A stretch of 64,000 bases of DNA, taken from assembly GCF_030604785.1 (NCBI RefSeq), contig NZ_JAUVVF010000007.1, positions 22,696 through 86,695 of the forward strand, written 5' to 3'. The stretch comes from Paracoccus sp. (in: a-proteobacteria) (GTDB lineage Bacteria > Pseudomonadota > Alphaproteobacteria > Rhodobacterales > Rhodobacteraceae). Under the pieces are notes generated by a model. It had not been told where the DNA came from. It worked only from the letters and a program-made list of their open reading frames with translations, and made no database searches. Positions 1-9,612 of this stretch are shown in pieces. The translations under genes and the position numbers were made by a program. Position 1 is the first letter of the stretch. Each line of letters starts with the position of its first letter.

Positions 1-2485
1 TGCGCTGGATATAGCTGGTCGAGCATTTCCGGTCGCGCGCCACGATCATCACCGCCTGATCGTAAAGCGCCTCGTCGCCGCTCTCGCCGCCGCCAAGGCC
101 CAGGACCGCGTCGATGTCGTCGGCCTTCTCCTCGTCGACGCCCTCGACCACGCCCGACTTGTAGCTGGGCGGCCCGAAGGATTTCAGATGCGTCACGACC
201 TCCTCGACCTCCTCGTCGCTGACGAAGGGGCCGTGGATGCGGGTGATCCGCGCGCCGTTGCCCATGTAGAGCATGTCGCCTTGGCCCAGAAGCTGCTCGG
301 CCCCCTGCTCGCCCAGGATCGTGCGGCTGTCGATCTTGCTGGTCACCTGAAAGCTGATCCGGGTCGGGAAGTTCGCCTTGATCGTGCCGGTGATCACATC
401 GACCGAAGGCCGCTGCGTCGCCATGATCAGGTGGATGCCCGAGGCCCGTGCCATCTGCGCCAGACGCTGGATGCAGGCCTCGATCTCTTTACCCGCGACC
501 ATCATCAGGTCGGCCATCTCGTCCACGATGACGACGATATAGGGGAAGGTCTCGGGCTGGAACTCTTCCGTCTCAAAGATCGGCTCGCCGGTATCCTCGT
601 CAAAGCCGGTCTGGACCGTGCGCTTGAACAGTTCGCCCTTGGACAGCGCCTCGCGGACGCGGCCATTATAGCCCTCGATGTTGCGCACGCCCATCTTGGA
701 CATCTTGCGATAGCGGTCCTCCATCTCGCCCACGACCCATTTGAGGGCGACGACCGCCTTCTTGGGATCGGTGACGACCGGCGACAGCAGATGGGGGATG
801 CCGTCATAGACGCTGAGTTCCAGCATCTTGGGGTCGATCATGATCAGCCGGCATTCGTCCGGCGTCAGCTTGTAGAGCAGCGACAGGATCATCGTGTTGA
901 TCGCGACCGATTTCCCCGAGCCGGTGGTCCCCGCGATCAGCAGGTGGGGCATCTTGGCCAGGTTCGCCACGACCGGATCGCCGCCGATATCCTTGCCAAG
1001 TGCCAGCGGCAGAGGCTGCGTGCCGTCGCCAAAGGCACGGCTGGCCAGGATCTCGCGCAGCAGCACCTTCTCGCGCCGCGCATTGGGCAATTCGATCCCG
1101 ATCACCGTGCGGCCGGGCACGGTCGAGACGCGCGCCGACAGCGCCGACATCGACCGCGCAATGTCGTCGGCCAGACCGATTACCCGGCTGGCCTTGAGCC
1201 CCGGCGCGGGTTCCAGTTCGTAAAGCGTGACGACGGGGCCGGGGCGGACCTCGGTGATCTGGCCCTTGACGCCGTAATCGTCCAGCACGGCCTCCAGCAT
1301 CCGGGCATTCTCCATCAGCGCCTCTTGCGAGATCTGATGCGTGTCGCCGGCCGTCGGCGCGGTCAGCAGCGCCAGCGGAGGCACCTCGTAGGCCGGGCCG
1401 CTTTCGTCGAAGCGCAGGCGCGGCTCGGCCTCGGCCTGGGCGCTGCGCGAGGGTTCGGTGCGCTTGGCGGGGGCCACGATCTGGCGCGGGGTCTCGGCGC
1501 CGAAGGGGCGCGGCTCGGATTCGGGCTCCGGAACGGCGGCGGGGGCACCGCCGTCGCGGGCCAGACGCGCCGCGACCGCCGCCAGAACCGACGGCCTGCC
1601 CGAGCGCTTGGTGATCGCATCGCTGATGCGGCCGCGCAATTCGTCCTGGGTCGGGGCGGGGCCGTGATCGTCATGGTCGATCAGCTCGGGCTCGATCAGT
1701 TCGGGCTCGGGCATCTCGGCCTCCAGCTCGAAGGGTTCGGGCGCGCGGCGCGTGCGGGCGGGGGCGGGTTCGACGCGCGGCTGCGGGGCCTCGTCCGCGC
1801 TGCGGGCACGACGGTCGCGCAGGCCCGCGACCAGCGCCTGCGCGCCGCCAAAGGCCGCCTGCGCCATCTGCGCGGCCAGCGCCAGACCCATCACGAAGCG
1901 CCGCCACAGGCCGCGCAGTTCGGCCCGGTCGAAGCCCAGCACAAAAGCAAGGATCGCCACCACGCCCGCAGCCGTCAGCAGGCCCGCCACCCGGATACCG
2001 ATCTGCGCCTTCACGGGCATCAGGTTCAGCATGGCGCCCATCACCATGTCGCCGAAATGGCCGCCCAGGCCATAGGTCTGCTGCCATTCGGGTCCCGGCA
2101 GCAGGGTCGAGCAATAGACCGCGACCAGCGCGACCGCGATCGGCGTGAAGATGCCGCGCATCAGCCGCGTCTCGCCCTTGTGCAGCATAAGCCGCAGGCC
2201 CCAGACGACACCCGCCAGGACCAGCACCCAGGACCCGTAGCCCGCAATCATCATCAGCGGCGAGGCGATATAGGCGCCAAAGCTGCCCAGAAGGTTCTGC
2301 GCCGGTTCGTCCGTCGCCGACAGGAAGCTGGGATCGTCCGAGGACCAGCTGCCCAGGATCATCGCCACGATCACCGCCAGCGTGATCAGGCCCGCGCCCA
2401 TCAATTCCTTGCCCCGGCGTTCCAGCGCGGCGCGGGTGGTCTGGTCGAACAGCGGATCGCGGTGTTTCGCGTGCCAGCTTGCCAT
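1..2485 (-). CDS. ftsK: DNA translocase FtsK, partial (C-terminal end outside window)
   Basis: FtsK anchors at the division septum and pumps chromosomal DNA toward dif for XerCD resolution. The frame is open from ATG 2485 to the window edge, giving 828 codons. The N-terminus is short and basic, followed by hydrophobic membrane segments in about the first 180 residues, then an acidic/proline-rich linker. The RecA-like motor contains a Walker A reading [14 protein letters not shown] (near 947-900) and a Walker B region reading [14 protein letters not shown] (near 860-830). The last visible residues, KCSTSYIQR, are the start of the DNA-reading winged-helix gamma domain, so only roughly the last 50 residues are missing. 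It lies 3 bp downstream of the aminotransferase stop, suggesting cotranscription. Identification is secure. Confidence 0.96.
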   Translation of the reverse strand, partial: MASWHAKHRDPLFDQTTRAALERRGKELMGAGLITLAVIVAMILGSWSSDDPSFLSATDEPAQNLLGSFGAYIASPLMMIAGYGSWVLVLAGVVWGLRLMLHKGETRLMRGIFTPIAVALVAVYCSTLLPGPEWQQTYGLGGHFGDMVMGAMLNLMPVKAQIGIRVAGLLTAAGVVAILAFVLGFDRAELRGLWRRFVMGLALAAQMAQAAFGGAQALVAGLRDRRARSADEAPQPRVEPAPARTRRAPEPFELEAEMPEPELIEPELIDHDDHGPAPTQDELRGRISDAITKRSGRPSVLAAVAARLARDGGAPAAVPEPESEPRPFGAETPRQIVAPAKRTEPSRSAQAEAEPRLRFDESGPAYEVPPLALLTAPTAGDTHQISQEALMENARMLEAVLDDYGVKGQITEVRPGPVVTLYELEPAPGLKASRVIGLADDIARSMSALSARVSTVPGRTVIGIELPNARREKVLLREILASRAFGDGTQPLPLALGKDIGGDPVVANLAKMPHLLIAGTTGSGKSVAINTMILSLLYKLTPDECRLIMIDPKMLELSVYDGIPHLLSPVVTDPKKAVVALKWVVGEMEDRYRKMSKMGVRNIEGYNGRVREALSKGELFKRTVQTGFDEDTGEPIFETEEFQPETFPYIVVIVDEMADLMMVAGKEIEACIQRLAQMARASGIHLIMATQRPSVDVITGTIKANFPTRISFQVTSKIDSRTILGEQGAEQLLGQGDMLYMGNGARITRIHGPFVSDEEVEEVVTHLKSFGPPSYKSGVVEGVDEEKADDIDAVLGLGGGESGDEALYDQAVMIVARDRKCSTSYIQR

Positions 2486-2488
2486 GGC

Positions 2489-3685
2489 TCAGCCCCTTTC
2501 ATCCGTCAGAACGTCGACCATGCGGCGCAGGGCCGTCTCGGTCTCGTCGGCATCGGCGACCAGCGCCACGCGGACAAAGCCGCGTCCGGGGTTCTGCCCG
2601 TCCACCTCGCGCGCCAGATAGGCGCCGGGCAGGACCTGAATGCCCGCTTCGGCCCAGAGCCTGCGCGCCGCCTGTTCGCCATCTTTCACGGGCAGCCACA
2701 GGAAGAACCCGGCCTCGGGCGGCAGGTAGCCCGGCATGTTGCCCAGAACCCGGTCCGCGATGGCGTATTTCTGCTGATAGAGCGCGCGGCTGGCCGCGAC
2801 GTGATCCTCGTCACCCCATGCGGCGGCGCTGACGGCCTGCACCGGCAGGGGCAAGGGCGCGCCCGCATAGCTGCGCAGGCGGCGCATCTCGCGGATCTGG
2901 GCCACGCCGCCCGCCGCGAAACCCGACCGAAGCCCCGGCAGGTTCGAGCGTTTGGAGAGCGAGTTGAACATCACCACCCGGTCGGGCAGGCCCATCGCGG
3001 TCGCCACCTGCAGGGCGCCGGGCGGGGGCGTGTCGCGCCAGATCTCGGAATAGCATTCATCGGCGAAGATCAGGAAATCGTGCCGCTCGGCCAGCGTGAT
3101 CAGCCGTTCCAGATAATCGCGCCCCGCCACCGCGCCCTGCGGGTTGGCGGGCGAGCACAGATAGGCCACCGCGACCCGGTCAAGCAGCGCCGGATCAAGG
3201 CCCGCGTAATCGGGCAGGTGCCCCGTCTCGGGCGTGGCAGGGACAAAGACCGGATCGGCCTGCACCGCCGAGGCCGCGACCGCGTAGACCTGATAGAACG
3301 GATTGGGCACCAGAATGGCCGGGCGCTGGCCGTTCTTGCGTTCCGGGCACAGCGCAAGGGCCGCGTTGAACAGCCCCTCGCGCGTGCCGTTCAGCACCAT
3401 CAGCCGGTCGGGGGCCACATCCAGATCATAGCGCCGGCCCAGCCAGCCGCTGATGGCGCCCAGCAATTCGGGCGTGCCCTCGTTCACCGGATATTTCGCA
3501 AGGCTGCCGATGCTGTCGGCCATCACCTGCGCGACGAAATCGGGCATCGCGTGGCGCGGCTCTCCGATGGTCAGCACGGTGGGGGCGGCGCCCGGCGCCA
3601 GCCCCGGCGTCAGGTCCGCAAGCAATGCCCGCAGACGCGGGAACGCGTATTCCGGCAGGTTCGAGAACCGCTCGGGGAATGCCAT
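2489..3685 (-). CDS. dapC: Class I/II aminotransferase, probable N-succinyldiaminopimelate aminotransferase
   Basis: A 398-residue PLP enzyme of fold type I. DapC converts N-succinyl-2-amino-6-ketopimelate to N-succinyl-LL-diaminopimelate using glutamate. The PLP lysine is K245 in the SLSKRSNLPGLRSGF context, which is the form seen in DapC-type proteins, and the NPNP-type region reads CSPANPQGA near residue 180. ATG 3685 was chosen because homologues begin at MAFPERF; the frame stays open upstream only as a shadow of the amidase. The stop lies 3 bp before ftsK. dapD, dapB and asd elsewhere in the window use the same succinylase route. Substrate assignment is by family resemblance; another aminotransferase specificity is possible. 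Confidence 0.85.
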   Translation of the reverse strand: MAFPERFSNLPEYAFPRLRALLADLTPGLAPGAAPTVLTIGEPRHAMPDFVAQVMADSIGSLAKYPVNEGTPELLGAISGWLGRRYDLDVAPDRLMVLNGTREGLFNAALALCPERKNGQRPAILVPNPFYQVYAVAASAVQADPVFVPATPETGHLPDYAGLDPALLDRVAVAYLCSPANPQGAVAGRDYLERLITLAERHDFLIFADECYSEIWRDTPPPGALQVATAMGLPDRVVMFNSLSKRSNLPGLRSGFAAGGVAQIREMRRLRSYAGAPLPLPVQAVSAAAWGDEDHVAASRALYQQKYAIADRVLGNMPGYLPPEAGFFLWLPVKDGEQAARRLWAEAGIQVLPGAYLAREVDGQNPGRGFVRVALVADADETETALRRMVDVLTDERG

Positions 3686-3786
3686 CTCTGCCTCGCTTCG
3701 GGGTCTGCGCCCCGTTTTCCTGACAGAAACTTTAGCGTGATCGCCGCCTTGCGTCCAGCAAAGAGCGGGCAGAGGGCGGGCAGCCC

Positions 3787-5118
3787 TCAGACCGCCAGCG
3801 CAGCCTCGGCCCCGGCGGCCACGCGCAACAGATGCCGGTCCCGCCCCGCATGCCCCATCAGCGAAATCCCGCAGGCCGGGTGCCCGGTGGGCAGCGTCAC
3901 CGCCGGCAGGCCCAGCAGGTTGCCGATCCGCGTATTGCGCAGCGTCAGCAGGTTGGCGCGCACGAATTCGGCCTGATCGTTCATCAGCCGCTCGACCGGA
4001 GGCGGCAGGATCGGCACGGTCGGGATCAGGACGGCATCGAATCCGCCCGCGACCTCCTTGATCCACTTGCGACGGATGCGGGTCAGGCTTTCCCAGCCGG
4101 CGACGTAATCCATCGCGCCGATATCGGCCCCGCCCCGGAAGCGCTCCAGCACCGGGGTCCACATCAATTCCGGCGCATCCTCGATCTGGGCGCGCCAGAT
4201 GCCATAGGCCTCGGGCGCGAACAGCACCGGCGACAGGGCCAGCGCGCGGTCAGTCCATTCGGTCGCGACATGGGTGATGTGCGCGCCCGCCCGGCCCAGC
4301 CGGTCCAGCGCATCGGCAAAGGCGGTGACGGGCGCGGTCTCGGCCCCCTCGAAGGGCGCGCCCTCAAGCACCAGCAGGCGGCGCCCGGCAATCGAGGCAT
4401 CCGCCAGATCGGGCGCAGGCTGATCCGTCATCAGCGCGAAGATCTCGGCGCAATCCTCGACGCTGCGGGCGATGGGGCCGGTCACGTCGAACTTGCGGCA
4501 GAGCGGCACGACCCCCTTTTCCGGCACCGCACCGGGCGTCGGCTTGAACCCCACCAGGCTGTTCCAGGCCGCAGGCACCCGGATCGAGCCGCCCGTATCC
4601 GACCCGATCGCCGCCGCCGCCAGCCCAAGCGCGACCGAGACCGCCGCCCCCGACGAACTGCCCCCCGGCGCCAAATCGGGGTCCAGCGCATTGGGCGGCG
4701 TCGCGGTCATCGGGTTCAGGCCAAGGCCCGAAAAGGCCAGTTCCGTCAGGTGCGTCTTGCCCAGACAGACCGTGCCGCGCCGCGCCAGACGCGCCAGCAC
4801 GATGGCATCCTTGCGCGGCACGCGGCCCTCCAGCAGGCGCGAGCCGGCCTCGGTCAGGGTGCCGCCGCTGTCGATATTGTCCTTCCAGCTGATCGCCACC
4901 CCGTCCAGCAGGCTGTGGCGGCGCTCCTGCTTGGCGCGGTCATGCGCGGCGACGGCCTCGGACCGGGCGCGGGCGGGCGTCAGCCGGGCATAGATGCGCG
5001 CGCAATCGGGATGGTCCTTCGCGGCGGCCAGATAGGCCTCGGTCTGGTCGATGGGGTCCAGCAGGCCCGCCATGATGGCGCGCCCCTGCTGCATGGCCGA
5101 GGCCTTCAGCCAGTCCAT
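3787..5118 (-). CDS. Amidase-signature family hydrolase
   Basis: A 443-residue amidase-signature (AS) enzyme, hydrolysing an unidentified amide. The Ser-cisSer-Lys triad is visible: K79 in SWKDNID, the GGSSSG motif at 152-157 supplying the cis-serine, and nucleophile S178 in GSDTGGSIRVP. The absence of gatC/gatB neighbours and the weak match to GatA beyond the core argue against the tRNA amidotransferase subunit. Its start is 3 bp beyond the stop of the DUF1674 gene, so the two are probably cotranscribed; a 101-bp gap separates it from dapC. No signal peptide, so cytoplasmic. Substrate unknown. Confidence 0.88.
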   Translation of the reverse strand: MDWLKASAMQQGRAIMAGLLDPIDQTEAYLAAAKDHPDCARIYARLTPARARSEAVAAHDRAKQERRHSLLDGVAISWKDNIDSGGTLTEAGSRLLEGRVPRKDAIVLARLARRGTVCLGKTHLTELAFSGLGLNPMTATPPNALDPDLAPGGSSSGAAVSVALGLAAAAIGSDTGGSIRVPAAWNSLVGFKPTPGAVPEKGVVPLCRKFDVTGPIARSVEDCAEIFALMTDQPAPDLADASIAGRRLLVLEGAPFEGAETAPVTAFADALDRLGRAGAHITHVATEWTDRALALSPVLFAPEAYGIWRAQIEDAPELMWTPVLERFRGGADIGAMDYVAGWESLTRIRRKWIKEVAGGFDAVLIPTVPILPPPVERLMNDQAEFVRANLLTLRNTRIGNLLGLPAVTLPTGHPACGISLMGHAGRDRHLLRVAAGAEAALAV

Positions 5119-5120
5119 GC

Positions 5121-5333
5121 TCAGAAATCCACCGCGATGCCGTTCTTTTCGTAATCGCCGTAGCGCACGGGTTCGGGACCGTCACGGCCGCCATATTCCT
5201 TGGGCAGGATCTGGGCGGCGCGCGCCTTGCGGCGTTCCTCGGCCTCGGCCAGGGCGCGTTGGGCGGCGGGGGGAAGATCGCGCATGGCGGGGCTGGCATC
5301 GGGCGCCGGAACCTCGGTTCTGTCATCGCTCAT
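5121..5333 (-). CDS. DUF1674 protein, succinate dehydrogenase assembly factor 4-like
   Basis: A 70-residue protein with the DUF1674 signature at its C-terminus: EYGGRDGPEPVRYGDYEKNG followed by IAVDF. In mitochondria the homologous SDHAF4 (Sdh8) binds flavinylated SdhA and protects it during complex II assembly; a matching role in bacteria is inference. The N-terminal half is charged and probably disordered. The two-base gap to the amidase start suggests one transcript. No sdh gene is in the window, so context gives no support for the assembly role. Confidence 0.85.
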   Translation of the reverse strand: MSDDRTEVPAPDASPAMRDLPPAAQRALAEAEERRKARAAQILPKEYGGRDGPEPVRYGDYEKNGIAVDF

Positions 5334-5403
5334 GGAAAGATCCTCGGAATGGTCGTAAGGGTCTGGGCCAGTCTTGACGAAGATCTAGGTGAAGGAAAGC
5401 GTT

Positions 5404-6675
5404 TTGGCAAAGCCGGGCGGCGATATGGCGCGGAAGGGCGCATTGCGATTGATCCAGGGCGTGCGCGAGGGGCGCTCGCTCTCTGACCTGTCGGGCGCCT
5501 TGCGTGCGCTGCCGGTGGCCGAACAGGCCCGCGCCGCCCGGCTGGCCGCCGAGACGCTGCGCCATCAGGGCCGGGCCGATGCCGTCATCGCCGGTCTGGT
5601 CGCGCGCAATCCGGCGCCCCAGATCGCCGACGTGCTGCGCCTTGGCGTGGTCGAGATGCTGGAACTGGGCGCGCCCGCCCATGGCGTCGTGGGCGCCGCT
5701 GTCGATCTGACGCGGGGCCTGGGCAAACGCGGGCAGGCGGCGGCGGGGATGGTGAACGCGGTGCTGCGCAAGGCCTCGGCGCATCAGGGCTGGGCCGAGC
5801 TGCCGCCGCAGCGCCTGCCCGAATGGCTGCGCGAGCCGCTGTCCGAGGCCTACCCCCCCGAAACCCTGCTGGCCATCGAGGCGGCCCATCAGCGCGGCGC
5901 GCCCCTGGACCTGACGCTGAAGCCCGGCGCCACACCCCCGCCCGGCGCCGAGGCCCTGCCGACCGGATCCTGGCGCATCCACGGCCCCGCGCAGGTCACC
6001 GCCCTGCCCGGCTTTGCCGAGGGCGCGTGGTGGGTGCAGGACGCCGCCGCCGTGCTGCCGGTGCGCCTGCTGAACCCGCAGCCGGGCGAGGCGATCGCGG
6101 ACCTCTGCGCCGCGCCGGGCGGCAAGACGCTGCAACTGGCCGCGGCGGGCGCCCGCGTCACCGCGCTGGACATCAGCGAACAGCGCCTGAAGCGCGTGGC
6201 CGAGAACCTGTCCCGCTGCGGCCTTGCCGCCGATCTGCTCGCGGGCGACGCGCTGGACTGGCGGCCTGCCACCCCGCCGGACGCGATCCTGCTGGACGCG
6301 CCCTGTTCGGCCACCGGCACGATCCGCCGCCATCCCGACCTGCCCCATATCCGCGACGGCCACGGCATCGCCGAGCTGATCGAATTGCAGGCCGCGATGC
6401 TGGATCACGCGCTGGCCGTGCTGCGCCCGGGCGGGCGGCTGGTCTTTGCCACCTGCTCGCTGATCCCGGACGAGGGCGAGGTGCAGATCGACGAGGCGCT
6501 GTCCCGCCATCCCGGCCTGACGGTTGAACGCCCCGACCTGCCCCATATCGCCCTGCCCGGCATCGACCCCGCCTGGATCACCGAGGAAGGCGGCCTGCGC
6601 CTGCGCCCCGATTTCTGGGCCGACCGGGGCGGGATGGACGGGTTCTACATGGCTCTTCTGCGAAAGCCGGGCTGA
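5404..6675 (+). CDS. rsmB: 16S rRNA (cytosine-967-C5)-methyltransferase RsmB
   Basis: SAM-dependent m5C methyltransferase of helix 31 of 16S rRNA. An N-terminal NusB-like RNA-binding domain (about the first 140 residues) precedes the Rossmann catalytic domain, with SAM motif DLCAAPGGKTLQLA and both cysteines of the family: DAPCSATGTIRRHPD (catalytic) and FATCSLIPDEGE (product release). The frame is open from a GTG at 5389; I prefer TTG 5404 because AAGGA at 5392-5396 sits 7 bases before it, with ATG 5425 (MARKGALRLIQ) as the alternative. It diverges from the DUF1674 gene across a 70-bp gap. Confidence 0.92.
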   Translation: MAKPGGDMARKGALRLIQGVREGRSLSDLSGALRALPVAEQARAARLAAETLRHQGRADAVIAGLVARNPAPQIADVLRLGVVEMLELGAPAHGVVGAAVDLTRGLGKRGQAAAGMVNAVLRKASAHQGWAELPPQRLPEWLREPLSEAYPPETLLAIEAAHQRGAPLDLTLKPGATPPPGAEALPTGSWRIHGPAQVTALPGFAEGAWWVQDAAAVLPVRLLNPQPGEAIADLCAAPGGKTLQLAAAGARVTALDISEQRLKRVAENLSRCGLAADLLAGDALDWRPATPPDAILLDAPCSATGTIRRHPDLPHIRDGHGIAELIELQAAMLDHALAVLRPGGRLVFATCSLIPDEGEVQIDEALSRHPGLTVERPDLPHIALPGIDPAWITEEGGLRLRPDFWADRGGMDGFYMALLRKPG

Positions 6676-6762
6676 CAGGCCGGGGCGCGAAGGCCCCGCT
6701 GGCGCTGGACCTTCGGGCAGGCTTTCGCTAATCGGGCTGCGAACCAGATCCTCGAGGCCCTC

Positions 6763-8349
6763 ATGACCGACCCCGTCGCCCTCAAGCGTGCGCTGATCTC
6801 CGTTTCCGACAAGACCGGCCTGATCGATTTCGCCCGCGCGCTGGATGCGCGCGGCGTCCAGATCCTGTCCACCGGCGGCAGCGCCAAGGCCCTGCGCGAT
6901 GCGGGCCTGACCGTGACCGACGTGGCCGATGTCACCGGCTTCCCCGAGATGATGGACGGCCGCGTCAAGACCCTGCACCCCAAGGTGCATGGCGGCCTGC
7001 TGGCCCTGCGCGACAATCCCGGCCACGTGGCCGCGATGGAGGAACACGGCATCGGTGCGATCGACCTGCTGGTCGTGAACCTCTATCCCTTCGAGGAAAC
7101 CGTCGCCAAAGGCGCCGCCTATGACGACTGCATCGAGAATATCGACATCGGCGGCCCGGCGATGATCCGGGCGGCGGCCAAGAACCACGGCTTCGTCACC
7201 GTGGTCGTGGACGTGCAGGATTACGACGCGGTGCTGGCCGAGCTGGACGCGAACGGCGGCACGACCCTGCCCTTCCGCCAGAAGATGGCGCAGATCGCCT
7301 ATGCCCGCACCGCCGCCTATGACGCCGCCGTGTCCTCGTGGATGGCGGATGCCATCGGAGAGGCCACGCCTCGCCGCCGCGCCTTCGCCGGCACGCTGGC
7401 GCAGGGCCTGCGCTACGGCGAGAACCCGCACCAGCAGGCGGCCTTCTACGTCACGGGCGACGCGCGCCCCGGCGTGGCGACGGCGCAGCAGCATCAGGGC
7501 AAGGACCTGTCCTACAACAACATCAACGACACGGACGCCGCCTTCGAGCTGGTGGCCGAGTTCGACCCGGCCAACGGCCCCGCCTGCGCCATCATCAAGC
7601 ACGCCAATCCCTGCGGCGTGGCCCAGGGCGCGACCGCGCTTGAGGCATACAAGCGCGCCTTCGACTGCGACCGCACCTCGGCCTTCGGCGGGATCATCGC
7701 GCTGAACCAGCCCCTGGACGGCGCGACGGCCGAAGAGATCGTCAAGATCTTCACCGAGGTCGTCATCGCGCCCGACGCCGACGAGGACGCGCGCCGCATC
7801 TTCGCCGTCAAGAAGAACCTGCGCCTGCTGACCACGGGCGGGCTGCCCGACCCGCGCGCCGGCGGGCTGGCCTGGCGGCAGGTCGCGGGCGGGCTCTTGG
7901 TGCAGGGGCGCGACAACGGCCATGTGGCGCGCGCCGACCTGAAGATCGTGACCGAGCGTCAGCCGACCGAGGCCGAACTGGCCGACCTGATGTTCGCGTG
8001 GACCGTCGCCAAGCACGTCAAGTCGAACGCCATCGTCTATGCCAGGGACCGCGCGACCGTCGGCATCGGCGCAGGCCAGATGAGCCGCGTGGACAGCACG
8101 CGCATCGGGCGCCGCAAATCCGAGGATATGGCCGAGGTTCTGGGCCTGCCCGAGCCGCTGACCAACGGCGCGGCGGTGGCCTCCGACGCGTTCTTCCCCT
8201 TTGCCGACGGCATCGAGGCGCTGGCGGCGGCGGGTGCCAAGGCGGTGATCCAGCCCGGCGGCTCGATGCGGGATGACGAGGTGATCGCGGCGGCGAACCG
8301 GCTGGGTCTGGCGATGGTGCTGACCGGCCAGCGGCATTTCCGTCACTGA
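6763..8349 (+). CDS. purH: Bifunctional AICAR formyltransferase / IMP cyclohydrolase PurH
   Basis: Performs the last two steps of purine synthesis, AICAR to FAICAR to IMP. The 528 residues match the usual length. The N-terminal MGS-like cyclohydrolase domain carries [17 protein letters not shown] and [16 protein letters not shown]; the AICAR transformylase domain carries [19 protein letters not shown] and the C-terminal [10 protein letters not shown] and LTGQRHFRH signatures. GAGG at 6752-6755 precedes ATG 6763. Its stop shares one base with the lspA start (TGATG), so translational coupling is likely. Confidence 0.98.
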   Translation: MTDPVALKRALISVSDKTGLIDFARALDARGVQILSTGGSAKALRDAGLTVTDVADVTGFPEMMDGRVKTLHPKVHGGLLALRDNPGHVAAMEEHGIGAIDLLVVNLYPFEETVAKGAAYDDCIENIDIGGPAMIRAAAKNHGFVTVVVDVQDYDAVLAELDANGGTTLPFRQKMAQIAYARTAAYDAAVSSWMADAIGEATPRRRAFAGTLAQGLRYGENPHQQAAFYVTGDARPGVATAQQHQGKDLSYNNINDTDAAFELVAEFDPANGPACAIIKHANPCGVAQGATALEAYKRAFDCDRTSAFGGIIALNQPLDGATAEEIVKIFTEVVIAPDADEDARRIFAVKKNLRLLTTGGLPDPRAGGLAWRQVAGGLLVQGRDNGHVARADLKIVTERQPTEAELADLMFAWTVAKHVKSNAIVYARDRATVGIGAGQMSRVDSTRIGRRKSEDMAEVLGLPEPLTNGAAVASDAFFPFADGIEALAAAGAKAVIQPGGSMRDDEVIAAANRLGLAMVLTGQRHFRH

Positions 8350-9056
8350 TGGCCGCGCCGGCGAAACCCCTGCGCGCCCCCGCGCGCAAGCCCGCCACCC
8401 CGCGCAAACGCGCGCCCAAGGGGCCGCAGCGCGCCGATATGCGCCTGGTCGCCTGGGTCGCGGCGGTGATCTTCGTTCTGGATCAGGCGCTGAAATACTG
8501 GGTCGTCCATGTCCTGCAACTGGACCGCGTGCGCGCCATCGACGTCTTTCCGCCTTGGCTGAACCTGCGCATGGCATGGAATCAGGGCGTCAATTTCGGG
8601 CTCTTCGCCTCGGATCAGGACGTGATGCGGTGGGTGCTGATCGGCATCGCCTTGGTGATCTGCCTCTGGGTCTGGTTCTGGGTACGCCGCAGCGCCTCGG
8701 GGCGGCTGGCGCGGATCTCGGCGGGGCTGCTGATCGGCGGCGCGCTCGGCAACGTGATCGACCGCATCCTTTATGGCGCGGTGGCCGATTTCCTGAACAT
8801 GTCGCTGCCGAACTGGCAGAACCCCTACAGCTTCAACGTGGCCGACATCTCGATCTTTGCGGGCGCCATCGGGCTGGTCCTGATCCCGCAGCCGCAGCCC
8901 GAGCCGCCGAAGAAGCCCCGCAAGCCGCGCGCGAAACCGGCAACGCCCAGGGCGACCGTGCCCGAGACCATCGCAGCGCCGGATGCCGATGCCGGTGAGG
9001 GGTCTCGTAAGGAGGCCCGTGACGAGGGCCGTGACGGGACCGGAAAATCCGGCTAG
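8349..9056 (+). CDS. lspA: Lipoprotein signal peptidase (signal peptidase II)
   Basis: Inner-membrane aspartyl peptidase that removes signal peptides from diacylated prolipoproteins. It has four hydrophobic segments and both catalytic-Asp motifs, GNVIDR and FNVADISI; NQGVNFG is the conserved loop. At 235 residues it is longer than usual LspA (about 160-170): it has a basic N-terminal extension of about 30 residues and a Pro/Lys-rich C-terminal tail of about 55, both probably cytoplasmic. ATG overlaps the purH stop by one base. The next gene encodes a lipoprotein, a natural substrate. Confidence 0.95.
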   Translation: MAAPAKPLRAPARKPATPRKRAPKGPQRADMRLVAWVAAVIFVLDQALKYWVVHVLQLDRVRAIDVFPPWLNLRMAWNQGVNFGLFASDQDVMRWVLIGIALVICLWVWFWVRRSASGRLARISAGLLIGGALGNVIDRILYGAVADFLNMSLPNWQNPYSFNVADISIFAGAIGLVLIPQPQPEPPKKPRKPRAKPATPRATVPETIAAPDADAGEGSRKEARDEGRDGTGKSG

Positions 9057-9086
9057 AACGGGCGCAAAGGACCAGAGGGGCAGGAC

Positions 9087-9608
9087 ATGCGGGCATATGC
9101 GCTGATGATCGGAGTGGCGGCCGCGACGGCGCTTGCGGGCTGCTCGGGCGATGGCAGGCTGATGAACATCCGTGCGGGGCAGACCTCGCCCGACGAATTC
9201 GCCATCCTGCCGACGCGGCCCCTGTCGATGCCCGCCGATCTGGCCGTGCTGCCGACGCCCACGCCGGGCGGCGCGAACCTGACCGACCCGAACCCCCAGG
9301 GCGACGCCGTGGCGGCGCTTGGCGGCAATCCGGGAAGGCTGGCCGATCAGGGCATCGGCGCGGCGGACCAGGCGCTGGTCGCGCATGCCTCGCGCCTGGG
9401 CACCGACCCCTCGATCCGGGCGACGCTGGCGGCGGCCGACCTGCGCTGGCGCGAGCGCAATGCCCGCCGCCCGCTTGAGGTCCTGTTCAACACCACCGTC
9501 TATCAGCGCGCCTATGCGCCCATGGCGCTGGACCAGCGGGCGGAATTGCTGCGCTGGCAGCGCGCGGGCGCCGTCACGCCGACCTCGCCTCGGCCGCAGA
9601 CGCGCTGA
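9087..9608 (+). CDS. DUF3035 lipoprotein (BamF-like)
   Basis: A 173-residue lipoprotein with a lipobox ending LAGC (Cys18) after a short hydrophobic signal, so it should be processed by the neighbouring LspA. The PDEFAILPTRPLSMPADLAV stretch at about residues 34-53 is the DUF3035 hallmark; this alphaproteobacterial family includes BamF of the outer-membrane beta-barrel assembly machine. The assignment to BAM is from family knowledge, and the rest of the protein is poorly conserved and Ala/Pro-rich. ATG 9087 follows GGCAGG. It lies 30 bp after lspA and 4 bp before the P450. Confidence 0.8.
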   Translation: MRAYALMIGVAAATALAGCSGDGRLMNIRAGQTSPDEFAILPTRPLSMPADLAVLPTPTPGGANLTDPNPQGDAVAALGGNPGRLADQGIGAADQALVAHASRLGTDPSIRATLAAADLRWRERNARRPLEVLFNTTVYQRAYAPMALDQRAELLRWQRAGAVTPTSPRPQTR

Positions 9609-9612
9609 TCCG

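Noticed and set aside
188..3976. A 1262-codon open frame on the plus strand across ftsK, dapC and part of the amidase gene
   Set aside because: It is antisense to well-supported genes, is rich in Arg/His/Gly/Gln with no domain, and arises from G/C bias at third codon positions.
5323..8577. A 1084-codon minus-strand open frame opposite rsmB, purH and lspA
   Set aside because: Same shadow pattern; the plus-strand genes are unmistakable, and this frame has no recognisable family.
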